64,000 nucleotides of DNA from an uncultured Paracoccaceae bacterium. GTDB taxonomy: Bacteria > Pseudomonadota > Alphaproteobacteria > Rhodobacterales > Rhodobacteraceae. The DNA lies in NCBI GenBank assembly GCA_947503775.1, contig CANNFE010000005.1, forward strand, positions 62,001 to 126,000, in the 5' to 3' direction. The notes under the pieces are model-generated. The model did no database searches. It was not told the origin of the DNA and saw only the letters and a list, made by a program, of their open reading frames with translations. Each line of letters starts with the position of its first letter. Position 1 is the first letter of the stretch. Positions 25,169 to 33,738 of this stretch are shown one piece after another. Made by a program: the position numbers and the translations under genes.

Positions 25169-27716
25169 CTCCCAAAGCCAGCAAAACATCGATCTGACGA
25201 ATTGCGATCGCGAGCCGATCCACATCCTTGGCAATGTCCAGTCGTTCGGATGTCTGATCGCGGTGTCGCGAGACTGGATCGTCACCCATCTGTCGGAAAA
25301 CGCGAAAGAGATGATCGGGCTCGATCCCGAGGCGGTGATCGGGACGGCGATGGCCGATCACCTGCCGGCTGAGATTCTGCACAGCCTTCGCTCGCGCCTG
25401 CAGATCGCGGCCTATACCGAAACGCCGTCGCGCATGTTCAATGTCGACGTTCTGCAGGATGGACGGCTTTTCGACATCGCGGTTCATCAATCGGGATCGA
25501 ACTGGGTGATCGAGCTTGAGCCGAAGGGCGCCATCGAGACGACACCCGACGGGATCTGGTCGGTTCAGCCGCTGGTGGCGCGCCTGCGCCGGCACAACGC
25601 CATCAATCGGCTGGCGATGGAAGGCGCGCAGGCCATCCGCGCGATCACCGGCTTTGACCGGGTCATGGTCTATCAGTTCAACGAGGATGGCAGCGGATCG
25701 GTCATTGCCGAGGTCAAGCAGCCCGGGATGGATCCCTATCTGGGCCTGAGATATCCGGCGAGCGACATCCCCAAACAGGCGCGCGAGATGTATAAACGCA
25801 GCGTCCTGCGCCTGATCGCGGATATCGATGCGCCGGTCTCTGCTGTCGTGCCGGAGCTGAACGCCGAGGGCCTTCCGCTTGACCTGACGCTCAGCGTGAC
25901 GCGGGCCGTCTCTCCGATCCACCTGGAATATCTTCGCAATATGGGGGTTCAGGCCTCGATGTCAGTGTCGATCCTGAAGGATGGAGAGCTTTGGGGCCTT
26001 TTCGCCTGCCATCATCGCACGCCGCGCGTGATCGATTACGAAAAGCGCACGATGATCGAGCTTTATGCCCAGCTTTTCAATTACGAGATCGCCCTGAAGG
26101 AATCCGAGCGGGACCGGCAGGAAGCCGAGGACGCCAGGACGCTTCATGACCGACTCATGGCCCGCGCGACGGATCAGGAGGGGTTTGCCAAGAACTTCGA
26201 GACCATCAGCGAGGAGATCCGTCAGGTCATCCCGTTTGACGGGATCATCTTTTATTCCGGCAATGAGATCACCCGGCTTGGATCGACCCTCGACGATGAC
26301 GAATTCATGGCGCTGATCCGGTTTCTGAACACCACGGCGGCCTCGAACGTCTTTACCTCCGACGCGCTGAGGGAACGCCATCCGCCCGCCGCCGATTACG
26401 GCGACCGGGTCGCGGGCGTGATGGCCTTGCCGATTTCGCGTCATCCGCGCGATTACATCGTTCTTTTCCGGCGCGAGGTGGCGCGGTCGGTCAAATGGGC
26501 CGGAAACCCGGACAAACCCGTCGAAACGGGTCCGAACGGCATCCGGCTGACCCCCCGCAAGAGTTTCGAGGCCTGGCAGGAGATCGTGAAGGGGCGATCG
26601 ATGCCCTGGACGCGCAGCGAAAAGAACGCGGCCGAGGCGTTGCGGGTCACGCTTTTGGAAGTCGTTCTGAAGCTTTCGGATGCGGCGGCTGTCGCGCGCA
26701 AGCAATCGGCGGACAAGCAAGATCTTCTGATCGCCGAGCTGAACCACCGGGTGCGCAACATCCTCAACCTCATTCAGGGGCTGGTCCGTCAGGGCGAGGG
26801 AGATGCCTTGTCAACCGAGACCTATACCCGCGAACTGAGCGGACGGATCCAGGCGCTGGCGCGCGCCCATGATCTGATCACGGCAGAGAACTGGGCGCCC
26901 ACCTCGATGAGCGAGCTGATGGGGCTGGAGGTCGCGGCCTTCGTTGCCGATGGCGCGAACCGGGTCCATGTGACCGGCGGCGATGTTCTTCTTGCCCCCG
27001 AGGCGATGACCACGATGGCGCTGGTCATTCACGAGATGGTCACCAACTCGACCAAGCATGGCGCGCTTAGCAACGAAACTGGAGCAATTGCGCTGGATCT
27101 GTCCCGGGACGAGCGGAACGCGCTGGTCATCGACTGGACGGAAACCGGCGGACCGGCGGTCACGGCGCCGACGCGGCGCGGCTTTGGCTCGACGATCATC
27201 GAGCGCTCGGTTCCGTTCGAGCTGAAGGGCGAGGCCGAGCTGGATTACCGGCTGACGGGGCTTCATGCCCGGTTCGTCATTCCCGAACGCTATGTGAGCG
27301 AAGGCAAGGCGCGCGCGCCCAGTATCGAAGTGGTCGCGGACAACACCCAGGACGGGCCGATGCCGTCCCATGTTCTCGTGGTCGAGGACAATATGATCAT
27401 CTCGCTCGATATCACGGACAGCCTGGATGAGCTGGGCGTTCCGGCGGCGCAGGTCGCCAGCAGCGTGGGCGAGGCGATGTCGCTTCTGGACAGGGAGGTG
27501 TTCGACATGGCGCTGTTGGACGTCAATCTGGGGGCGGAGACCTCTGCGCAGGTGGCCGAGCGTCTGAAGAAGGACGGGATCCCGTTCATTCTGGCGACCG
27601 GCTATGGCAGCGCGAACGATCTGGTGCAGCATTATCCGGAGGCTCCGATCCTGAGCAAACCCTTCGGGAGCGACAAGCTGAAGCAGGCGCTGATCCAGGC
27701 CAGGCAGGAAAAATAA
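25146..27716 (+). CDS. bphP: Bacteriophytochrome with HWE histidine kinase and C-terminal receiver
   Basis: An 856-residue red/far-red photoreceptor. Domains in order: PAS with biliverdin-binding candidate Cys20 (DLTNCDREPIHILG), GAF with the PASDIP motif (Asp207), PHY, an HWE/HisKA_2 kinase with phospho-acceptor His534 (AELNHRVRN) and the HWE-defining Trp-x-Glu (DWTETGGPA), then a receiver from about residue 740 (VLVVEDNM) with Asp792 and KPFGS. The frame is open to 25062, but ATG 25146 begins the family-like N-terminus; ATG 25155 is also possible. The fused receiver suggests internal phosphotransfer; no output gene is adjacent. Confidence 0.92.
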   Translation: MAPMSQRNSQSQQNIDLTNCDREPIHILGNVQSFGCLIAVSRDWIVTHLSENAKEMIGLDPEAVIGTAMADHLPAEILHSLRSRLQIAAYTETPSRMFNVDVLQDGRLFDIAVHQSGSNWVIELEPKGAIETTPDGIWSVQPLVARLRRHNAINRLAMEGAQAIRAITGFDRVMVYQFNEDGSGSVIAEVKQPGMDPYLGLRYPASDIPKQAREMYKRSVLRLIADIDAPVSAVVPELNAEGLPLDLTLSVTRAVSPIHLEYLRNMGVQASMSVSILKDGELWGLFACHHRTPRVIDYEKRTMIELYAQLFNYEIALKESERDRQEAEDARTLHDRLMARATDQEGFAKNFETISEEIRQVIPFDGIIFYSGNEITRLGSTLDDDEFMALIRFLNTTAASNVFTSDALRERHPPAADYGDRVAGVMALPISRHPRDYIVLFRREVARSVKWAGNPDKPVETGPNGIRLTPRKSFEAWQEIVKGRSMPWTRSEKNAAEALRVTLLEVVLKLSDAAAVARKQSADKQDLLIAELNHRVRNILNLIQGLVRQGEGDALSTETYTRELSGRIQALARAHDLITAENWAPTSMSELMGLEVAAFVADGANRVHVTGGDVLLAPEAMTTMALVIHEMVTNSTKHGALSNETGAIALDLSRDERNALVIDWTETGGPAVTAPTRRGFGSTIIERSVPFELKGEAELDYRLTGLHARFVIPERYVSEGKARAPSIEVVADNTQDGPMPSHVLVVEDNMIISLDITDSLDELGVPAAQVASSVGEAMSLLDREVFDMALLDVNLGAETSAQVAERLKKDGIPFILATGYGSANDLVQHYPEAPILSKPFGSDKLKQALIQARQEK

Positions 27717-27771
27717 GCGGATTTGGCGGGGTTGGCGGGCGTCGGGGCGAAGATCCGCAGCCTTGCGGGGT

Positions 27772-27811
27772 TTGACTCGGGGCGAAGGGCGCATTAGAAC
27801 ATAAAGGGAAC
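27772..27811 (+). promoter_or_regulatory. imuA promoter with overlapping LexA (SOS) box
   Basis: TTGACT (27772-27777), a 17-base spacer and TAGAAC (27795-27800) form a sigma-70 promoter. GAAC-ATAAAGG-GAAC (27797-27811), read on the other strand as GTTC-N7-GTTC, is the alphaproteobacterial LexA box and covers the -10 element, so LexA would block RNA polymerase directly. It lies 28 bases before the imuA ATG. Confidence 0.88.
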
Positions 27812-27839
27812 AAACACTGTCTGTCCTTTGGTTCTGAAT

Positions 27840-28586
27840 ATGTCCGTTACCCCCTCCACGGCCGAAAGGCTACGCCATGCCTCTTCCCTGATCGACCGGC
27901 TGCCGCGCGCGGCGCGCCCCTTGAGCGGGTCCGCCCCGGGCTCTGCCGATGGCATGGAGGATGTGCTTGCCCCCGGCGCGCCGCTTTTGTCCGAAGTGTT
28001 CTCGGCGACAGGAAATTGCGGGGTGCCGGTGGGGTTCGTTCTGTCGCAACTGCCCAAGCGGGCCTTTACCGGGGCGCCGATCCTCTGGATCCGCGACCGG
28101 CTCACGCGGCACGAGGCGGGACGGCCCTATCTGGGCGGAATGCGTCCCGGGCTGCGGGTGCTTCGCGTCGATGCCTCGCGCCCGGTCGATGCGCTCTGGG
28201 CGATGGAGGAAGGGCTGCGCTGCGGCATGCTGGGCGCGGTGATCGCAGAGATATGGGGCGATCCGCAGGTCCTCGATTTCACGGCCAGCAAGCGGCTCGC
28301 CATGCGGTCGGAAAGCTCGGGCGTTCCGGCCTGGCTGATCCGGCGAGCGGCGGCCCCGAACCTCAGCGCGGCGCGGCGGCGCTGGCGGCTCTCTCCTGCG
28401 CCCTCGCTCGCCGATCCCGATGACCCCCAGGCGCCCGGGCAGATCCGCTGGGAGGCAGAGCTGTTCCGCACCCGGACCGGCACGCCTGGACGCTGGCGCC
28501 TGACCCCCTTGGCGGATCGGCTGGAGATCGAGACGGCACCGCAGGCCCCGCAGAGCGCGGATACGCCGCTGCGCCAGGCGATCTGA
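27840..28586 (+). CDS. imuA: ImuA, RecA-like component of the mutasome
   Basis: A 248-residue protein with a degenerate RecA-like core: PLLSEVFSATGNCGVPVGFVL at the Walker A position, then GAVIAEIWGDPQVLDFTASKR and LAMRSESSGVPAWLIR. ImuA works with ImuB and DnaE2 in SOS-induced translesion synthesis. ATG 27840 is preferred; a TTG four codons upstream keeps the frame. It sits under a LexA box and is followed 11 bases later by imuB, giving the classic alphaproteobacterial order imuA-imuB-dnaE2. Confidence 0.88.
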   Translation: MSVTPSTAERLRHASSLIDRLPRAARPLSGSAPGSADGMEDVLAPGAPLLSEVFSATGNCGVPVGFVLSQLPKRAFTGAPILWIRDRLTRHEAGRPYLGGMRPGLRVLRVDASRPVDALWAMEEGLRCGMLGAVIAEIWGDPQVLDFTASKRLAMRSESSGVPAWLIRRAAAPNLSAARRRWRLSPAPSLADPDDPQAPGQIRWEAELFRTRTGTPGRWRLTPLADRLEIETAPQAPQSADTPLRQAI

Positions 28587-28597
28587 GAGGGTCCGGC

Positions 28598-30202
28598 ATG
28601 TCGCTTCTCTCCTGCCTTCCCGTCCCTTCGGAGGCCGCCCAGATCCGGCCCGGATCCGGCTCTACCGCGGCCCGGCGGATCGTCTCGGTGCATCTGCCGC
28701 GCTTTTCCATCGAGCGCTGGCAGCGGGTGCTGGGCCGGTCGGGGGACGCTCCGCCGGAGGATCTGCCTGCCGGGCTGACGGTCGATGGCCCGCACGGGCC
28801 CGTCCTGCACGCCACCAACCGCGCAGCCGAAGCGCTGGGGATCAGACCGGGCGCACGGGTGACGGATATGCGGGCCATCTGCCCCGATCTGCGCGCCGAT
28901 TACGCCGATATCGCGGGCGATCGCGCCATGCTCGAGCGGCTGATGCTCTGGTCCCGGCGCTGGTGCCCCTGGACCACCCTCGATGGAGAGGACGGGCTGT
29001 TTTTGGACACGACCGGCTCGGATCACCTCTGGGGCGGAGAGGCCGCGCTGCTGGCCCGTATCGAAGAGGCATTCTCGGCCTTGGGATTTTCGGCGGATAT
29101 CGCGATGGCGCCGACACCGGGGGCGGCCTGGGCGCTGGCGCGGTTCGGCCCGGTGCGGTGCGTTGCGACGGCGCAGACGCTGGCGGCCGATCTGGCCGGT
29201 CTGCCGGTCCGCGGGCTTAGGCTGAGCGAAGGGCAGGCCCTTCTGCTGGACCGGCTGGGGCTCAAGACCATCGGCGCGCTGGCGCAAGTGCCGCGCGCGG
29301 CCCTGACGCGGCGCTTTCGCACCACCGCCGCACAGGACAATCCGCTCTTGCGGCTCGATCAGGTCGCGGGGCGACTGGCCGAACCGCTCTCCTGCCCCGA
29401 GGATCCGCCACACTTTTCCGTCCAGACTCGCCTGCCCGAACCGGTGGAGGATCCCGCCCCGCATCTTTCCGCGCTCTGCACAGAGCTGTGCCGCATCATG
29501 GCGCGCCAGGGGATGGGCGCGCGGCGCCTGCGGCTGAGCATCTATCGCACCGATGGCGAGGTTCGCCACCTGGAGGCGGCGACCGCGGCCGCTTCGCGCG
29601 ATCCGGCGCATCTCGAACGGCTCTGGGACGACCGGCTGGAGCGGATCGATCCGGGCTTCGGGTTCGATCTGATCACGCTTTGCGCGCGCTGGTCCGAGCC
29701 GCTGACAGGCCGCCAGACCCGTCTGGGCGGCGGCGCGGAAGATGAGGTCGCACTGGCGCGGATGGTCGACCGGCTGACCGCCCGGCTGGGGCCCCGCGCG
29801 GTCAGCGCGCCCGCGCCGCGCGACAGTCACATTCCCGAACGGCGCGAAGGCTGGGTGCCTGCGCTGGGAGCGGCCCCGGCCCGGATGCAGGCGGCTGCGC
29901 ACCGCGCGCCGCGGCCCTTGCAGATCTTCGACACGCCCGAAGAGGTTCATGTCCTCTATGCCGTTCCCGAAGGACCGCCCGCCCAGATCGTCTGGCGCAA
30001 GCAGACCCTGCGCGTGATCCGCTTTGCCGGACCCGAACGGATCTCGCCGGAATGGTGGGCGGATCGGCCCTCCTGCAGGCTGCGCGACTATTACAGGATC
30101 GAGGATCAGACCGGACGCCGCCTGTGGCTGTTTCGCGAAGGCGTGCATGGCGACGGGCGACCCGATCCGCCGCGGTGGTGCATTCACGGGATTTTCGCAT
30201 GA
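28598..30202 (+). CDS. imuB: ImuB, catalytically inactive Y-family polymerase-like protein
   Basis: A 534-residue Y-family homologue. The N-terminal strand reads RRIVSVHLPRFSIERWQRV, where active Y-family polymerases have Asp residues (DMDAFYA type), so the catalytic carboxylates are missing as expected for ImuB. Later come LFLDTTGSDHLWGG, GPVRCVATAQTLAADLAGLP and a thumb region, with C-terminal WRKQTLRVIRFAGPERISPEWW. ImuB links DnaE2 to the sliding clamp. A cluster of CTAG palindromes separates it from dnaE2. Confidence 0.93.
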   Translation: MSLLSCLPVPSEAAQIRPGSGSTAARRIVSVHLPRFSIERWQRVLGRSGDAPPEDLPAGLTVDGPHGPVLHATNRAAEALGIRPGARVTDMRAICPDLRADYADIAGDRAMLERLMLWSRRWCPWTTLDGEDGLFLDTTGSDHLWGGEAALLARIEEAFSALGFSADIAMAPTPGAAWALARFGPVRCVATAQTLAADLAGLPVRGLRLSEGQALLLDRLGLKTIGALAQVPRAALTRRFRTTAAQDNPLLRLDQVAGRLAEPLSCPEDPPHFSVQTRLPEPVEDPAPHLSALCTELCRIMARQGMGARRLRLSIYRTDGEVRHLEAATAAASRDPAHLERLWDDRLERIDPGFGFDLITLCARWSEPLTGRQTRLGGGAEDEVALARMVDRLTARLGPRAVSAPAPRDSHIPERREGWVPALGAAPARMQAAAHRAPRPLQIFDTPEEVHVLYAVPEGPPAQIVWRKQTLRVIRFAGPERISPEWWADRPSCRLRDYYRIEDQTGRRLWLFREGVHGDGRPDPPRWCIHGIFA

Positions 30203-30222
30203 GATTTCGCACAAGACGGAGG

Positions 30223-30298
30223 AAGATTTTTCTAGAAAAATCTTTACGCCAAAATCTTCTAGAAGATTTTGGGTAGCAGAATTTTCTAGAAAATTCTG
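30223..30298. repeat. CTAG-centred palindrome triplet, site B
   Basis: Three perfect palindromes: a 22-mer (30223-30244, arms AAGATTTTT around CTAG), a 24-mer (30249-30272, identical to the second palindrome of site A) and a 22-mer (30277-30298, arms CAGAATTTT around CTAG), each separated by four bases. They lie between imuB and dnaE2, which run in the same direction, eight bases before the dnaE2 ATG, so they must be transcribed if the operon is intact. Confidence 0.92.
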
Positions 30299-30306
30299 GC
30301 CAGCCC

Positions 30307-33300
30307 ATGCCTCAGAATGATCACCAGGCGTCCAGGCGCACTCTGTCTTCGACCGGGGAGTTCACCGCCAATACCCCCGCCCCTTTCGTCGAACTGGGGC
30401 TCGCCACCTGTTTCTCGTTCCTGCGCGGCGCCTCGGATGCGGTCGATCTGACCCTGACCGCCTGGGAGCTGGGCTATGACCGTCTCGGGGTGGCCGACCG
30501 GAACAGCCTGGCCGGGGTCGTGCGCATCCATGTGGAATGCCGCACGACACAGATCCGGCCTGTCATCGGCGCGCGGATCGTGCTGGTCACTGGCGAGGCC
30601 TTTCTCGCCTATCCCGAAGATCGCGAGGCCTATGGCCGCCTTTCCGTCCTGCTCACCAAGGGCATGCGCCATGGCACGGACGGGGCCTGGCAGCAGAAGG
30701 GTCTATGCGATCTGACGCTCGACGATCTGGCCGCCCATGGGGCGGGGATCCAGCTGATTGCCCTCCCCGGCCCCGATCCGGAGGCCTTTGGACGCGGCCT
30801 GCCGCGTCTTCTGCGCCGTCTTCCCGGCCTGCGCCATATCGCGGTGCGTTATCTTTACAGAGGCGACGACCGGGCCCGGATCAACCGGCTGGATGCGATT
30901 GCGCGGGCGCACGGGATCTCGATCCTGGCGACCAACGACGTTCTTTACCATGCGCCGGACCGGCGGCCCTTGCAGGACGTGATGACCTGCATCCGCGAGA
31001 AGGTGAAGATCGCGGAAGCCGGATCGCGTCTGGTCCCCAATGCCGAACGTCATCTCAAATCGCCCGAGGAGATGGTGCGCCTTTTCGCAGACTGGCCTCA
31101 CGCCATCGCGGCCACGCGCGAGGTTGCAGACCGGTGCCGGTTTTCTCTGGACGAGCTGAAATACGAATACCCGCATGAAAGCCAGCCCGAAGGCCGCTCG
31201 CCGATCGCGCAACTGCGCCATGACACGGCGCTCGGCGCGGCGGAACGCTATCCGAACGGCGTGCCGTCCAAGGTGCAGGAGGTTCTCGACAAGGAACTGG
31301 ACCTGATCGAGAAAATGGACGTCGCCCGCTACATCCTGACGATCAAGAGCATCGTCGATTTCGCCCGCTACGAGGCCAAGCCGCCGATCCTGTGCCAGGG
31401 GCGCGGCTCGGCCGCCAATTCCGCGGTGTGCTTTTGCCTTGGCATCACTGCCGTCGATCCCGATGAGCATCAGGTTCTCTTTGAGCGCTTCATCAGCGAA
31501 GAGCGGAAGGAGCCGCCCGATATCGATGTCGATTTCGAGCACGAGCGGCGCGAGGAGGTGATCCAGCACATCTACAAGACCTATGGCCGTCATCGCGCCG
31601 GACTCTGCGCGACGGTGATCCATTACCGCCCGCGGTCGGCCATTCGCGAGGTGGGCAAGGTGATGGGCCTGTCCGAAGACGTGACCACGGCGCTGGCCAA
31701 GACGATCTGGGGCAGCTGGGGCCGCGAGATCGGCGAGCAGAATGCCCGCGAGGCGGGGATCGACCTGACCGATCCGCTGATCCGACGCACGATGATCGTG
31801 GCCGACCAGATGATCGGCCTGCCGCGTCATCTGGGCCAGCATGTGGGCGGGTTCATCCTGACCGAACGGCCTCTCTGCGAGACGGTGCCGATCGGCAATG
31901 GCGCCATGCCCGACCGCTCGTTCATCGAATGGGACAAGGACGATATCGACGCGCTGGGGATCTTCAAGGTCGATGTGCTGGCGCTGGGGATGCTGACCTG
32001 CATCCGCAAATGCTTTGATCTGATCGAAGAGCGGTATGGCCTGCGCCATGATCTGGCGACGATCCCGCCCGGCGATGAGGCGACCTATGACATGCTCTGC
32101 AAGGGCGACAGTCTGGGTGTTTTTCAGGTCGAGAGCCGGGCGCAGATGAACATGCTGCCGCGACTGAAGCCGCGTAAATTCTACGATCTGGTGATCGAGG
32201 TCGCCATCGTCCGGCCCGGGCCCATCCAGGGGGACATGGTGCATCCGTTTCTCAAGCGGCGGCGCGGAGCGGAGAAGGTCGAGTATCCCAAACCGGGGCC
32301 GGAGTATGATCCCGACGAGCTGAAAAACATCCTGAGCCGGACGATGGGCGTGCCGATCTTTCAGGAGCAGGCGATGAAGATCGCGCTGGAGGCCGCGCAG
32401 TTCAGCTCGGCGGAGGCGAACGAGTTGCGCCGCGCCATGGCGACGTTCCGCTCGCGCGGGACGATCGAGCTTTTGCAGGAGAAGATGGTCGGGCGTATGG
32501 TCAAGCGGGGCTACGATCCCGAATTTTCGCAGCGCTGCTTTGACCAGATCAAGGGCTTCGGGGAATACGGCTTTCCCGAAAGCCATGCGGCCAGCTTTGC
32601 CAAGCTGGTCTATGTCTCGAGCTGGCTGAAATGCCATTACCCCGATGCCTTCGCCGCTGCCTTGCTCAATTCGCAGCCGATGGGGTTCTACGCCCCCGCC
32701 CAGATCGTGCGCGATGCGGCGGAGCATGGCGTGACGGTCCGCGATGTGGACGTGAACTACTCAAGCTGGGACTGCACGCTGGAGCCGGTGGCCGGCCGGA
32801 CCCGGATCGCGCCGCCCGGGGATCGCGGCACCGGGTTCGCGCTGCGTCTGGGGCTGCGGCAGGTCGGCGGGATCGGCGAGGAGCAGGCAGACGCGCTTAT
32901 CCGTCTGCGCGGGCATCCCTATGCCGACATGGCGGATGTGCAGGCGCGCAGCGGTCTTCGCGCCCCTGTCCTGCAGCGGCTTGCCGCCGCCGATGCGTTT
33001 CGCTCCCTGGGTCTGCCGAGGCGTCAGGCCCTGTGGGAGACGCGCGCGCTGCACGATGCGCCGGACCTGCCGCTCTTTGATGCGGCCGGATCTCAGGACG
33101 AGGCGCCCGGTCCCGATGTGCCTCTTCCGCCGATGCCCCAAAGCGAAGAGGTCGTGGCCGATTACCAGACCCTGCGGCTTTCCCTGAAGGCGCATCCGAT
33201 GTCGTTTCTGCGCCGGTCGATGAACCGGCAGGGATATCTGTCAACCGGGGGCTTGAAGACGGCGCGCAATTTCCAACGGGTCAAGATGGCCGGGGTCGTG

Positions 33301-33651
33301 CTGATCCGTCAGCGCCCCGGCAGCGCCAAGGGCGTCTGCTTCATCACGATCGAAGACGAGATGGGCGTGGCCAATCTGGTGATCTGGCCCAAGGTCATGG
33401 CGGCCTACAGGCCGGTCGTGATGGCCTCGCGCCTGTTGCAGGTCGACGGATATGTGCAACGCGACACCGAACTGATCCATGTCGTGGCCCAGCATATGGA
33501 GGACCGCTCGGACGCGCTGTTGAAATTGAGCCAGGATATGGTCAAACCCGATATCGCCCGCGCCGATCACGTTCGAAACCCGCTCAGGGCGCCTTCGCAG
33601 CGCCATCCCCGCAATGTGCGCATCATGCCGGGATCGCGCGACTTCCATTAG
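30307..33651 (+). CDS. dnaE2: Error-prone DNA polymerase DnaE2
   Basis: A 1114-residue C-family polymerase, usual DnaE2 length. An N-terminal PHP domain (FVELGLATCFSFLRGASDAV) is followed by the palm with LCQGRGSAANSAVCFCLGI and the catalytic aspartates in PPDIDVDFEHERREE, then fingers, a helix-hairpin-helix region and a C-terminal OB fold (MAGVVLIRQRPGSAKGVCFI). It performs mutagenic translesion synthesis with ImuA and ImuB. The start lies directly behind a triple palindrome, and a similar triplet follows the stop. Confidence 0.96.
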   Translation: MPQNDHQASRRTLSSTGEFTANTPAPFVELGLATCFSFLRGASDAVDLTLTAWELGYDRLGVADRNSLAGVVRIHVECRTTQIRPVIGARIVLVTGEAFLAYPEDREAYGRLSVLLTKGMRHGTDGAWQQKGLCDLTLDDLAAHGAGIQLIALPGPDPEAFGRGLPRLLRRLPGLRHIAVRYLYRGDDRARINRLDAIARAHGISILATNDVLYHAPDRRPLQDVMTCIREKVKIAEAGSRLVPNAERHLKSPEEMVRLFADWPHAIAATREVADRCRFSLDELKYEYPHESQPEGRSPIAQLRHDTALGAAERYPNGVPSKVQEVLDKELDLIEKMDVARYILTIKSIVDFARYEAKPPILCQGRGSAANSAVCFCLGITAVDPDEHQVLFERFISEERKEPPDIDVDFEHERREEVIQHIYKTYGRHRAGLCATVIHYRPRSAIREVGKVMGLSEDVTTALAKTIWGSWGREIGEQNAREAGIDLTDPLIRRTMIVADQMIGLPRHLGQHVGGFILTERPLCETVPIGNGAMPDRSFIEWDKDDIDALGIFKVDVLALGMLTCIRKCFDLIEERYGLRHDLATIPPGDEATYDMLCKGDSLGVFQVESRAQMNMLPRLKPRKFYDLVIEVAIVRPGPIQGDMVHPFLKRRRGAEKVEYPKPGPEYDPDELKNILSRTMGVPIFQEQAMKIALEAAQFSSAEANELRRAMATFRSRGTIELLQEKMVGRMVKRGYDPEFSQRCFDQIKGFGEYGFPESHAASFAKLVYVSSWLKCHYPDAFAAALLNSQPMGFYAPAQIVRDAAEHGVTVRDVDVNYSSWDCTLEPVAGRTRIAPPGDRGTGFALRLGLRQVGGIGEEQADALIRLRGHPYADMADVQARSGLRAPVLQRLAAADAFRSLGLPRRQALWETRALHDAPDLPLFDAAGSQDEAPGPDVPLPPMPQSEEVVADYQTLRLSLKAHPMSFLRRSMNRQGYLSTGGLKTARNFQRVKMAGVVLIRQRPGSAKGVCFITIEDEMGVANLVIWPKVMAAYRPVVMASRLLQVDGYVQRDTELIHVVAQHMEDRSDALLKLSQDMVKPDIARADHVRNPLRAPSQRHPRNVRIMPGSRDFH

Positions 33652-33658
33652 ACGGAGC

Positions 33659-33735
33659 AAGGTTTTTCTAGAAAAAACCTTTGGCTCAAAATCTTCTGGA
33701 AGATTTTGGATCGCAGAATTTTCTAGAAAATTCTG
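33659..33735. repeat. CTAG-centred palindrome triplet, site C
   Basis: Three units as at site B, but diverged: the first (33659-33682) has one extra A in one arm; the second (33687-33708) has its centre changed to TCTGGA while the arms CAAAATCTTC/GAAGATTTTG remain intact; the third (33714-33735) is identical to the third unit of site B. It sits between convergent dnaE2 and the following secreted-protein gene and could terminate both. Confidence 0.9.
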
Positions 33736-33738
33736 GGG

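Noticed and set aside
28127-30214. 695-residue open frame on the minus strand
   Set aside because: It is antisense to imuA and imuB and shows no domain pattern.
30703-32727. 674-residue open frame on the minus strand
   Set aside because: It is antisense to dnaE2, an unmistakable polymerase gene.
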